From Massariosphaeria phaeospora (Eukaryota > Ascomycota > Dothideomycetes > Pleosporales): 64,000 bases of DNA. Position numbers and translations under genes: made by a program. Positions 45,782-55,605 of the stretch are shown piece by piece. How positions within the stretch are numbered: position 1 is the first letter of the stretch; each line of letters opens with the position of its first letter. Under the pieces are notes generated by a model. That model did not search any database, was not told the origin of the DNA, and saw nothing but the letters and a program-made list of their open reading frames with translations. Location of the stretch: positions 248,001 through 312,000 of the forward strand of contig JAADJZ010000036.1 of assembly GCA_011032825.1 (NCBI GenBank), written 5' to 3'.

Positions 45782-46195
45782 TGTTACCTGTCTTTTGGGC
45801 CTCGAGTGCTCGACGCAAGGACTGGGTTGTGAAAGAGGTGTATTATACAGCATAGATGTTCGTTGTACTATATTTCGATCATGTACCCAAATATGGTTGT
45901 TTGATCATGCCTCATCCATCATCTTGTTGGCCACCTGCCGTTTTTGTACATCTTTATGCTGGCCGCAACAACAACAATACCCGTCCACGTTCAAACCGGG
46001 TCCACTACTTTTCTTACCCCACACATACATTTTTGCACCTTTCCTTCTCTCTCAGCCACTATTTTACCCCTTCCTCATGACAGGACAGCCATCCCCAAAT
46101 ATTCCAGCGCTTTTTGCATGCTAACTAACCCACCCGAAGCTCCAACGCACTTATCGAACACGCCTTAAACACCATCGATTCCGTGAACCGTACCC
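45782..46195. other. Convergent 3' region
   Basis: 3' flanks of MHR1 and the His/Tyr-rich gene. Pyrimidine-rich around 45960-46080. No gene is seen. Confidence 0.5.
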
Positions 46196-46687
46196 TCACC
46201 ACGCCGCCTGTCCAGTCCAAACCCAGTGATGAGCCTGCACTTCCATTCGCGGCACGTTGTTCGGCGTGCTCACGTCCGGGCCGAACGGCAACGGTGTGTT
46301 GTGGACGTGGAACTCAGACTGCGTGAACGTGGTGGTTGTCGTGTAGAAGTAGTAGTAGTGGCCGTGGTAGTACATGACGAAGGGGTCGGCAAAGGTAGTT
46401 GGCGGGTTCGTTGGGTGGAGCACAGGAGGCGGTGGTTTGGCGTGGGTGAACTGGGTGTTGAAGAAGGGAGCTGGCGGTTTGGCGGTCGTGGGGGGCTGTG
46501 TCGCTGTTGTGGGGGGCCGAGTAGAGTGGGAGTGGGGGTAGGGGATGTGGATGTCGATGTCGATTTTGGTGGTCTTCGGGCGGCTGGGTGGGTAGACGGG
46601 TTAGAGGGTTGGATCATAGAGGAAAGGGAGGTCGCGTTCGCGGATGAATGCTTGCCTGTGGTGTTTGTGGGTGGAAGAAGTGCCCAT
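46196..46687 (-). CDS. Small His/Tyr/Thr/Pro-rich protein with probable GC-AG intron
   Basis: No family recognised. Exon 1 (46656-46687) encodes MGTSSTHKHH plus two bases and exon 2 (46196-46583) completes 139 residues. Between them is a 72-nt segment that starts GCAAGC after CACAG and ends CTAAC...CCCAG. It is a plausible GC-AG intron; it contains no GT donor and, if retained, an in-frame TAA stops the protein. After the splice comes RPKTTKIDIDIHIPYPHSHS, Thr/Pro-rich sequence, then DPFVMYYHGHYYYFYTTTTT and a C-terminus ending HHWVWTGQAAW. There is no membrane segment or signal peptide. Codon use is C-ending and orderly, as in neighbouring genes. The alternative is a pseudogene or a non-coding shadow; transcript data would decide. 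Confidence 0.5.
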
Positions 46688-47314
46688 GGTGGCCGATATC
46701 ATATGGCAGGTCGGTATGGTGGGAGGGTGGACTGGGCAGGATTGAAGATAAGTTACGGGTATGTATTTGATTGCAGCTGCTGCCTACTTATCCAATTCTT
46801 TTCGAAGCACGGATGGACGCTAAATGAGGTTTCCTAGATTTTGTCACACAATATCCCCAACCGCACGGTTATGTCTTCGGACAATGAGACGCTATATTTG
46901 CGCCGTGCTTGAGCATGGACGCCATACTTGCCAGGCGGCAGGTGAGCTCTACACTTGGCGCTGTTGCCTGGCGTGTGTTGTGGTTTGTGTTTAGTGACGC
47001 CTGGAGCTTATAGGACATTGAGGTATGATTATGGCAGTGATGTCGCTTTGGATATCGGTGGCTAGATGTAACGTGGTTTCCTGGTTGACATGATGTAATC
47101 AACCAAACACCGGCAGCCAGCTCAAACTCCGCAGCAAAAAGACATTGCTACCTCAACATAGGGATTACGCTCTGCATACAGAGGAACGGATGGCCTATGC
47201 ACACTCATCACCGCGCGAAGTTGAGGCCGCGATGATCCGCTTCAGCGAGGCGCCACGGCCGTTTGTCTCCACTCGCGTCCTTTCACTCATCACGATTAAC
47301 TAGCCCGATAAGGA
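46688..47314. other. Divergent intergenic region
   Basis: Promoter space of the His/Tyr-rich gene and the first BTB-type gene. No gene or clear TATA box is seen. Confidence 0.5.
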
Positions 47315-48245
47315 ATGGCGCTAATCATGACTATAAAAGGCCTGCCGGTCACCATTCCTCAACAATACCTCACCCGCAGCGATGCTTCAGAAAAGCGGCC
47401 TTCACATGCCAGCGTAAGCACTGACTTCAAATCATTCATGCGATATTCTGACAACTCGTACAGCCTCGGCGACCGCATGGTCAATATCACAGTCGTCAAT
47501 GGCGGGGCTTCAGCGTCAGAGACCCATACAGTCCATAACAATCTCGTCTACACCTCTGGGTATCTCCAAAACCATCTTGCATCTCTAGACAAGAAGGTGA
47601 CCCCGCAGCTGACTTTCCATCGGGGCCGTCGCCCTGTCTTCAATGTATACCTTCACTGGCTCTATCATCGAACAATCCTCACAATTGCGGAGCTTTGCCT
47701 TCTCAACGGCCACAAGGACACCCGCTCGGAAGCTGAAATCGCATATCACGACTTCGAAGATCTTGTGTTGTGCTGGGGATTCGGCCACATGCTACAAGAT
47801 GACAGGTTCAAGGACATGGTTATGAGCGCTATCGTGGGGAGGGTCAAGCATGGTAGCGATCAGGCTCAACTGGTACAGTCTTTAACCCCTCAGAACGTCA
47901 AGACTATTTATGAGGTCACCAGTCCAGAATCCCCGCTTCGAGCTTTCCTGGCCGATGCCGTTGTTCAGTTCGCCGTCCCGGAACAAGTCCAGTACTTTGG
48001 AAAGAACCATCCAATCGAGTTCATTTCCACCGTCCTGGTGAAATACTCACAAGCACTCTCCCAGGCTAAGGCCGCTTCAGATGGACAGGTTAGTGGTTAG
48101 ACACCGAGGGTCGGATCTGACTTACTGACGAACATAGGTCAAGAAAGTGGCGTTCTTGAATGACACTGCATTTCCGGACGAGTGTGTCTTTCACGAGCAT
48201 ACCAAAACGAACAGGCCGTGCTGGCGCCGCGCTTTATGGGCTTGA
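47315..48245 (+). CDS. BTB/POZ-type protein 1
   Basis: Exon 1 (47315-48088) and exon 2 (48138-48245) with a 49-nt intron give 293 residues. The first half has a divergent BTB pattern (MVNITVVNGG, TVHNNLVYTSGYLQNHLASL, then VFNVYLHWLYHRTI). A helical half follows with LVLCWGFGHMLQDDRFKDMV and SPLRAFLADAVVQFAVPEQV. Fungal BTB proteins of this size are often orphan expansions and some act as Cul3 adaptors; function here is unknown. The C-terminal exon is cysteine-bearing and charged (FPDECVFHEHTKTNRPCW). It is a distant paralogue of the next gene, which shares the C-terminal pattern SPLxxxxxDAVxxFA. Confidence 0.75.
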
Positions 48246-48574
48246 TACATCCTGTTCGAGGTTGCGATAAGCAGTCTCAGGTGAACATTCTCTAATTCAG
48301 AATTCGATGGAAAGGCCCGATCTAATACAGACATGAGCCCTTGGAAGTTGACACCGGACGGTTTTAGATGTCATTGCAAGGTCAAATGAACTAGGTGGAA
48401 TACTACGACCAATCAGAATACTCGAGACCTCCCCTTGAGTTTCACGCGCTTGTCTTGATCTTTCATTGTTTTGTGATACGGTCGTGTGCCTACGATCCAT
48501 GTTTCCCACCAATGTCTTTCCAAGGGCCTCCTCCGCTACGGCGTAGCGGCAACATTACAAATAAGCGAAGACCA

Positions 48575-48592
48575 CCCCGGGGCCCAAGGTCT
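48575..48592. promoter_or_regulatory. CCCCGGGG-AAGGTCT promoter motif, copy 1
   Basis: CCCCGGGGCCCAAGGTCT lies immediately before the TATA box, 153 bp upstream of BTB gene 2. A near-identical 19-mer lies 99 bp upstream of the aldehyde dehydrogenase gene (51935-51953). The palindromic CCGG core would suit a Zn2Cys6 dimer; that is inference. Confidence 0.5.
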
Positions 48593-48598
48593 ATATAA
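48592..48598 (+). promoter_or_regulatory. TATA box of BTB gene 2
   Basis: TATATAA about 148 bp before the start codon, overlapping the last base of the CCCCGGGG motif. Position and sequence fit a fungal TATA element. Confidence 0.55.
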
Positions 48599-48658
48599 GT
48601 TCCTGCTTTGTTTACTTTCTCGCTTTAAACCCAACCCTTCCTCGTGGATCCAACTGCA

Positions 48659-48735
48659 CTGTCTACCAGCTGCACTGTTTACCGACTGCACTCTCTACCA
48701 ACTGCAGTCTACCAACTAAACTGTCTACCAGCTCC
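48659..48735. repeat. 16-bp tandem repeat in the 5' leader of BTB gene 2
   Basis: Five imperfect units of CTGTCTACCAGCTGCA (two of them shortened to 14 and 15 bp) lie between the TATA box and the ATG. They would be transcribed into the 5'UTR. Confidence 0.8.
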
Positions 48736-48745
48736 TACAAGCACG

Positions 48746-49504
48746 ATGACATCTACCATTTACCAAAAGTCAGCCACAGCATACGTTCATGGCGGCTTCT
48801 ACTAACGCTGCCTCAGTTCCACCCCGAAACGAACCATCGTGCGAGTCCCCAACCCGACCGATAATGACCCCGTCGCTTTCAAGCAATACCTCTTCTTCGA
48901 AAACCAGCTCACGAGGACTTCGAAATACTTCCAGGGGGAGTGCGGATCGCCGTGGCATGGTGCTGGATTCCGACCTATTTGTATCCATGTTGCGAAAGTC
49001 CCGGAGTTCGATGCATATGGGTATTGGCTGTACACGAAACTGGTGTTCACGCCGAGCGATACTGGTGTGGATCGAAATGCGCCTGTCGAGTCCAAGGCTA
49101 AGCAAGCCTACGAGGAGCTCCTGTCGCTCTACTCCTTTGGAGATCGCCTCGGGGACACCACGTTCATGAACGTCGTTGTGGCCAACGTCGTCAATCGTCT
49201 CCGGTCACCGATAGGCCTTCCGCGCCAGTTCATATTTACTATGACATGCGACAAGGTCCAAAACATCTTCACCGAGTATCCGCGGCGTTCACCTCTACAC
49301 AAACTCATCGTCGACGCGGTCGCGCGATTCGCCACGGAAGCCGATCTACAACACTTTCTCTCCAGGAACTACCTTGCTGCTTTCAAGGATGAGCTTGATC
49401 TTGCGCAGGGTAGGCAACTAAGGGAAATGCGAGAGAGCAAGGGTATGGATGCGAACAAGGGCGCGATGGACTTCGGCCAGGGCTTGGTTGGATACCAGCT
49501 TTGA
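48746..49504 (+). CDS. BTB/POZ-type protein 2
   Basis: Exon 1 is only 23 nt (48746-48768, MTSTIYQ plus two bases). A 48-nt intron with GTCAGC donor and TACTAAC branch site leads to exon 2 (48817-49504); 236 residues. The joined start reads MTSTIYQNSTPKRTIVRVPN. Then come a BTB-like half (FKQYLFFENQLTRTSKYFQG, FDAYGYWLYTKLVF) and a helical half (YSFGDRLGDTTFMNVVVANV, SPLHKLIVDAVARFATEADL). It is a tandem, diverged paralogue of the gene at 47315. Without this intron the frame would need a non-ATG start. Function unknown. Confidence 0.72.
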
Positions 49505-50315
49505 AGGGTAAAGACGACTCCTGGAATCTTCGCACCTGGCGTAAGACTTTTCATGTTGTGATTTGAATATATCTCGGCTCTGTTGGATATATGGGTTGGC
49601 GATATCAACGGATGGATCTCTCAAGACTCTACCGAACAAATCTAATGTGGGAGATGTATATTGACGTCTCAATCAGGTATAGAGCACGCTGAATAATGAT
49701 TAGCATTAGGGCCAACTGGTGGATATACCAATATATTATTAGTACACTACGACTCCGGCTTTTTCTAGCGATATGTATTGATTTAATCGAGAGCTGGCAA
49801 CAACCAAGCCGACAATGATTGAGCAGCGAGCAAGCAAGCGAGCCAACAAGCTGGTGTAATAGTGATGGATTTTGTTAATTTGGGTTTGCTGTGGGCGATA
49901 AAAGCGGAGCGGGTTGTTGTTTCTCAAAAGTTATCTACCGCGCATACGCCCTCCCTACTAATGCTCCAGACAGTAAAGAAAATTCTAGCGGAAACTTTCC
50001 AGGTTGATGTTCTTTCTACCAAGCCCTATTGTAACCAATATAGCCGTTGAAACCATGACAGAGTTGGCGCAGCGCGAGGGTCGGATCAGAAGCGCTGGAG
50101 TCAGGTCAAGTGAGAGGATTGATGAGTTGAGTGGGTTTTATTAAGCCATTTCTAAGAGGGAGCCTTAACTAGGTGGTGTACAATGCCAATCCCCAGGCAT
50201 TCCAAATTATACCATGATACCTACAAGGTCTTGCGCAGTCACAGATTCAGACTATCTGTATCAGCCTATTTGTATCACAGCATTCAACAATAGCACTCAC
50301 TGAATCCATTCGACC
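49505..50315. other. Convergent 3' region, possible repeat debris
   Basis: AT-rich 0.8 kb between BTB gene 2 and the mitochondrial-type gene. Parts (49690-50160) look like degraded element sequence, but I find no terminal repeats, coding remnant or second copy. Confidence 0.45.
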
Positions 50316-50795
50316 TTACTCATCATTCAAAGTCTCCGCCACGTCCTCTTTAGGCCAATACCATCCAATCACCGACCCAAGCAGCAACATCACACTCCCG
50401 AACATAACGCTATTCTCGACCTTCTTCGTCCTCCGCTCCTCCGCCGCCTCTACATCCTCCACTATGCCCTCAAGTATCGATTTGTCGTTCGGGAGCTTCT
50501 CGCAGATCTGATTCGCTATCGAAGGGTCGTCGTACTTCCGGCTTAGCGATGCGCGCAGCTTGTCCTTTGCTTCGAGGATCTTGGCTTGGGTGTAGTTGTA
50601 GCCTTGCGGGTACGGGTGCGGGTGCGAGTACGGGTACGGGCACGGGTCGAGGGGTTCAATGGAGAGGCGTCGACGTAGAAGGCGCACAGGTGACGTTCGG
50701 AGGTTTGGTGGAGAGGCGAGAGTGCGCGGGCTTGGAGTATGGAGATTTGGCTTGGAGTGGAAGGTACAACGGAGGAACAGGCCTGTGGCGGACAT
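50316..50795 (-). CDS. Small protein with mitochondrial presequence and C-terminal TM
   Basis: Single-exon frame of 159 residues from the ATG at 50795. The first 45 residues are basic, Ser/Pro-rich and free of acidic residues, ending PVRLLRRRLS, which fits a mitochondrial targeting sequence. A Pro/Tyr/His stretch (PCPYPYSHPHPYPQ) encoded by a GGGTAC/GGGTGC-type hexamer run follows. Next is a helical region (AKILEAKDKLRASLSRKY), then one membrane segment near the C-terminus (VMFGSVMLLLGSVIGWYW) and a short acidic tail. A tail-anchored or inner-membrane protein is plausible. I know no homologue with a function. Confidence 0.6.
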   Translation of the reverse strand: MSATGLFLRCTFHSKPNLHTPSPRTLASPPNLRTSPVRLLRRRLSIEPLDPCPYPYSHPHPYPQGYNYTQAKILEAKDKLRASLSRKYDDPSIANQICEKLPNDKSILEGIVEDVEAAEERRTKKVENSVMFGSVMLLLGSVIGWYWPKEDVAETLNDE

Positions 50796-52052
50796 GACTG
50801 CGGATGAGGTGGCAGTGTTTCTTTGACTCGTCGATATGCTTTAGTGTGGGGATAAATGTAGAGGAGTATTTACCGGCTGGTTTTATATATTTGAAGACTG
50901 CGAGCAGAAGAGAAGTTTTCACGTAGAGTCCCGTAAAACGAACCCTTGTGGGGGAGTTATCTGGTACTGTGTTCGCGTAGGGGCTGTCTCAATGTCATGA
51001 ACCTATCAACGATCGGAAGATGTCAGAGAGAAGTTTTCGCAAGCTCAAACTTTCAACGATGGGGCCTCATTTGATTTCAGCGTAAGCTGAGTGGGTGGTA
51101 TGTTTTGTGGAGCGCACTGGATCATCACTGATTCGGAAAATCCTATGATTCAATTACTGTTTCAATGGGTGTGCAATCTTTTAGATGAATACCGTTCGGT
51201 TCTAGGTGGTATACTCAACTGACTGGAATAGTAGACCTTCAGTATTGATATCGTTGATCTAGCACAGAAAGGTTTCGCCTCTTGTGTTTGCGCAACTGTG
51301 GAGTCATCTCGACGAACCTTGGTCTGATCCCGAACTTCCAACTCGGCTTCAAAACAAGAGAGTCGCACAGGAAAAACAACGCCCGTGTCATTTCGGGTAG
51401 GTGCGGAGACTAGTCCGGATCCCGACTAGTGACCCGTCCCCCTGATGCGACATCATCGACATCAACACCTCGTGTAGCTGCCAATGTCCAACAATCCATC
51501 GTCCGACAACCATCTCCATCTATCACACGTACGTATGACTCTACCCAGCTGTGGTCTTCCAAGATGTGATCAGGGTGGTATGCTGAACAACCTAATGGCC
51601 ATCACTCGGATATCGTGCCTGCTTGGCCTGATAACAGTCGACACCATTCAATGTCACTTCATCGGCGAAATAAACAGGTTAGAAGAGGAGATCATACTGG
51701 GAAAGTAAAGTTGAGCTCTCGACATGTACCTTCGGATTAGATGGGGGTTCAATGTGGCGACATATATAGCGTCTTCGGGAACTGCAGCAGTATCCCCAAG
51801 TATACTCCACCTAGGCAGAGTATCATCGAATTTTTAGCGGATGGCTAGCAGTAAGATCTTCTATACTAATCTCACCTAACTGTAACACAGCGAGGCAGTG
51901 CGTCGTACGAGTACATCCTTCTGCATGATTTACGCCCCGGGGGCCGAAGGTCTCAATGGATAAGCGACGCCGGCTTTAGTTAAAGTTCTAAAGTTCCCCA
52001 CATTGTACTTCGCTGAACCACCAGCTTCAACACAAACGACCGTTCTTCAAGG
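50796..52052. other. Divergent intergenic region upstream of ALDH
   Basis: 1.3 kb with no gene. The only clear element is the CCCCGGGG-type motif near its right end. Confidence 0.5.
51935..51953. promoter_or_regulatory. CCCCGGGG-AAGGTCT promoter motif, copy 2
   Basis: CCCCGGGGGCCGAAGGTCT, 99 bp before the aldehyde dehydrogenase ATG and in the same orientation as copy 1 at 48575-48592. The two match except for one extra G and one C/G change. Confidence 0.5.
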
Positions 52053-53634
52053 ATGACCGCAAACACCGCAAGCGAGGACTTCGTAGTCCCCCTCTTCATC
52101 AATGGCAAAGACATTACCCACCCCGGAACCTTCGACGTTGCATCCCCATCCTCAAATAAAATATGCTGGACAGCAATCTCAGCAACACCAGACGACGGCA
52201 TTGCCGCAGTCGACGCCGCTCAAAATGCGTTCTCTGCATGGTCACAGTCGAAGCCTAGCACTCGCACAGCCGTCTTGCTCAAAGCGGCGGATATCCTCGA
52301 AGCCAATAGCGAGGAATACGCAAGTTACATGATGACCGAAATGGGCGCTGATAGAGGTACTGCCCAGTTCTTCGTCCTCCCGCTTGCTATCTCGATGTGC
52401 AGGGATATCGCAGGTCGGATTACAAGTATTTGCGGAAGCGTACCTGTAGTTGCACAGGAGGGCCAGAGCGCAATGGTTTGGAAAGAACCTTATGGTGTTT
52501 GCTTGGGAATTATTGCCTGGTGGGAATCTTCGACATGGAAAGCACTCGCGCATCCGCTGACATTGCCTCTAGGAATGCGCCATACGTCTTTGCAATCCGG
52601 TCTGCTGCCACGGCGATTGCGACCGGCAACACTACTGTTATCAAATCTTCTGAGATGACACCTCACTGCGTATATGTACTCAGCAAAGTGTTCAAAGAAG
52701 CTGGGTTGCCCGATGGCGTGCTTAATATTCTTAGCTGTAGACGAGAAGATGCACCCAGCGTCGTGAACGCCATGATTGAGCATCCTTTCGTTAGGAAGGT
52801 GAACTTCACTGGCAGCGTTGCTGTGGGACGTAAAATTGCCCGTGTGTGTGGAGAAAACTTGAAGCCTTGTCTCATGGAGCTTGGTGGGAAGAATAGTGCA
52901 ATTGTACTGGAGGATGCGGATCTGCAGAAGACTGCTAGACAGTGCATCGCTGGAGCGTTCCTCAACGTGAGTTAACGGTGCATGACCAAACGTTTAGACT
53001 GCTTATCTCTCCATCCAATTGATGCAGTTCGACTGACGTTACCTAGGCCGGGCAGATCTGTATGGGCACCGACCGTATCGTCGCCCATAGTTCCATCGCA
53101 GACGAGCTGCTAGAAATCCTCAAGCAGAAGATCGCACAAGCAGCCAAGGAATCCGAAGCCCTGCCAAATGTCGTATCTACAGCCTCCAAAGCTAGGCTAG
53201 TAAACCTAGTCTCGGAAGCGATCTCGAAGGGCGCTCAACTTATCGCCGGCAGTGACTCGTCCACCAGCACATCAGGCGCCAGTTTCATACCTACCGTACT
53301 CGCCAACGTCAATCAGGAAACCAAACTTTCCCAAGATGAAACATTTGGCCCGCTTGTCGCTGTGTCTACTTTCGATACTGATGATGAGGCTATCCAGTTT
53401 GCCAATAACACTCCGTACGGTTTACACGCAGCGGTATTCACGAAAGATTTGAGAAAGGGTTTGGCGTTTGCAAAGAGGCTGCAGGTAGGAGCTGTGCATA
53501 TTAATAGTATGACTGTGCACGATGAGCCTGCGATGCCGATGGGCGGAGTGAAGAGCTCTGGATGGGGCCGGTTTAACGCGGCGGAGGGAATGGACGAGTT
53601 TCTCGTGAGAAAGGCAGTGACCTGGGACGATTGA
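52053..53634 (+). CDS. NAD(P)-dependent aldehyde dehydrogenase, aromatic-aldehyde type
   Basis: Oxidises an aldehyde to the acid; the closest pattern is the salicylaldehyde/vanillin dehydrogenase group, but the substrate is inferred. Three exons: 52053-52519, 52573-52966 and 53047-53634, with introns of 53 and 80 nt; 482 residues, the usual size. The first splice restores GIIAWNAPYVFAIRS; what looks like a frameshift in the raw frames is this intron. Seen: VKKVNFTGS-type NFTGSVAVGRKIA, the general-base Glu in LMELGGKNSAIV, the catalytic Cys in AGQICMGTDRIV (just after intron 2), and QDETFGPLVAV. The C-terminal GGVKSSGWGRFN matches the dimer-forming tail. No other catabolic gene is adjacent. 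The promoter shares a motif with BTB gene 2. Confidence 0.93.
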
Positions 53635-53965
53635 GTGATTCACTTCTTGCTAATGAGAATGGGAAGCTCTATAGAGCAAATCGATGGAGTTTCACAGCAG
53701 ATTTCGTTTCCATGGCTCGCTATTACACGCCCAAATATAGACAGGTACCACTTCTACTGGTCGATTCTACGTGCTACCTCGGTATTCTAGATCAGCACAA
53801 GTAAGAGAAATACTCTTTCACCGCACTTACCGCTTTGCCTGCGCTAAACCGATCAAGTCTACTTCGCCTCTGCAGTACTTATAAAATCTCTTCGCTCGGC
53901 CTTCCTCCTCGCCCAACGCACTCCACTCACCCCGCTCACACCAACTCTCTTCGCACGTCGGCACG
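53635..53965. other. Short intergenic region before BTB gene 3
   Basis: 331 bp with a TATAAAA at 53880-53886, about 80 bp before the BTB gene 3 ATG. No gene is seen. Confidence 0.5.
53880..53886 (+). promoter_or_regulatory. TATA box of BTB gene 3
   Basis: TATAAAA about 80 bp upstream of the start codon, followed by a C/T-rich leader (CTCTTCGCTCGGCCTTCC). Confidence 0.5.
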
Positions 53966-54811
53966 ATGGCGGCGAAGCTGAAGGCCTCAGCGGCGACGTG
54001 AGTCCCACCCACTGTATTCATAACGAACTAAGGTCGCTGATTTTACCTATCTATAGGCTATACAACAATCCCACTTTCTCCGACGTCAAAATCAAGCAAA
54101 TCTCCAACGGCAAAACCTTCCAATATTACGGCCACAAAGCCATCTTGTGCAAGGACTCTGGATTCTTCATGAGAGCGTTCACGGGCAGCTTCAAGGTTGG
54201 TTCACGCCTGACTCAAATACGCAGGAGATGACACTAACTTCTTGTAGGAGGCAACCGGGAATATCATTGAGCTTCATGACGATGACGCGGACCAATTCGA
54301 AATCGTCCTGAAGTTCATCTACACGGATGTCTACGACAAGCAGCAAATTCTCAAGTTGGCCAACGGGGACACAACAAAACAAGTACGCATATCGATCGGT
54401 ATCCATGCTATCTCCGACAAGTACGATATCCCGCGACTCTGCGAGCCGGTTGCACGAGATGTGCTTGGTATTGTAAGAAGTGTTGACAACTTTACGATCG
54501 TAAAGGAAGCACTTCATGCATACTATGATGTAACCTCGCATGCCGACAGTCCGATCGGTAAAGGCCTCACATCTATTGTGTTGGAAGACCAGCAAGACTT
54601 CACTAGCTATAAGGACTTTGAGACTATTATCGAAACATTTCCGATGTTTGCCGCGGACATTGGATTGCATCAACACCGCCAAGGTGCATTCAAAGTTCGG
54701 AGGGGTAAATGCCCTTGTTTACAACGCCTTTCCGTCGACACTACAGGTCTTAACTTAGCCAACGTGACGACTGCCTGGTGCAACAAATGCGGCATGAAGC
54801 GACCCATTTAA
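53966..54811 (+). CDS. BTB/POZ domain protein 3
   Basis: Three exons: 53966-53997 (32 nt), 54057-54195 and 54248-54811, with introns of 59 and 52 nt; 244 residues. A canonical fungal BTB fold is evident: NNPTFSDVKIKQ, FQYYGHKAILCKDSGFFMRA, FTGSFKEATGNIIELHDDD and QFEIVLKFIYTDVYD. Helices with ISDKYDIPRLCEPVARDVL follow. The C-terminus carries CPC and CNKCG pairs about 35 residues apart, which could form a small zinc knuckle; this is common in such fungal BTB proteins but unproven. Such proteins are thought to be Cul3 adaptors in some cases. It is not a close paralogue of the two BTB-type genes 5-6 kb upstream. Confidence 0.85.
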
Positions 54812-55605
54812 GCTAAAAGAGTATATGGGTGCCTAACACAGAGGACCATGTGGTGCTAAATCGGTGCATGGTATCTTACTCAAGAGGATGGTCAGAATTG
54901 TATCTAACTTTGATACGAAATCTATCTCGAATTATCAGAACCTTGCTTCGGCCCCGCAGTATCTTGTGGTCTCTGAGAGGTGGAATATAATATATACAGA
55001 ATCAACAACCTGGTTTACGAGTGAATGTACCTAGAGATATAGTTCGAGCGACGCCGAAAGTCCAAAGCTAACAATACTTCTTTATATTGCATCCTCACTG
55101 GCAAATATATTGCTGATAAAGATAGACTTCATTCAACCGCCCTCTCAGCATAGATGTGTTTAGCAATAGATGAATAGTTTATCTTCATATTTATAAAGCC
55201 CTATTGTATCTACTGTGCAAGATAATGTTTCGGTAGGATCACCGGATGCGCGCTGCAAACAAAACAAGCTCGGTGGTGAGAATGGGCAGACTAAGACTAG
55301 GTCGAGAAGCCCTAGCTACGATGGCTTTATCATGGACGCGAACTGACATCATGCTTTCAAAGGTGCACTGGAAAAGAGGTGAGAATATCGGAAATCCGCA
55401 CCCTAGGTAGATATTTGGTAGATATTCTGTAACAACAGTAGTGAGAATAACACTAGTTAAAATCGGAACCTTTTTGTAGATCACCTTAGACTAAGAGCTC
55501 AACCAAGTTCAAATGTGACAACTTTTCATGCGGAGAATTACGCTACGTTTTGAAGCAAGTATGAAATCCATAGTCCGAGATTTCTCCCTCAATAAGCCCA
55601 TGGAA
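54812..55605. other. Convergent 3' AT-rich region
   Basis: 0.8 kb between BTB gene 3 and the F-box-like gene; holds repeat copy C. No gene is seen. Confidence 0.55.
55155..55265. repeat. Decayed dispersed repeat, copy C
   Basis: Aligns with copy B: TAGCAATAGATGAATAGTTT against GAGCAATAGGTAATACTTTA, then TATAAAGCCCTATTGT against TACAAAGCCCTCTTGT, then GGATCACCGGATGCGCGCTG against GGATCCCCGGTGCGCATTGA. Same orientation as copies A and B. More diverged than they are; limits approximate. Confidence 0.45.

Larger units (their letters stand above)
48246..48745. other. Promoter and leader of BTB-type gene 2
   Basis: 500 bp holding a CCCCGGGG motif, a TATA box and a 16-bp tandem repeat, each listed separately. 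No gene is seen. Confidence 0.6.

Noticed and set aside
49690..50160. Possible LTR retrotransposon remnant
   Set aside because: The region is AT-rich and irregular, but no paired terminal repeats, primer-binding site or coding remnant could be found.
52519..52573. Apparent frameshift in the aldehyde dehydrogenase gene
   Set aside because: The break is a 53-nt intron with a GTGGGA donor, CTGAC branch site and CTCTAG acceptor; splicing restores the conserved WNAPYVFA stretch.
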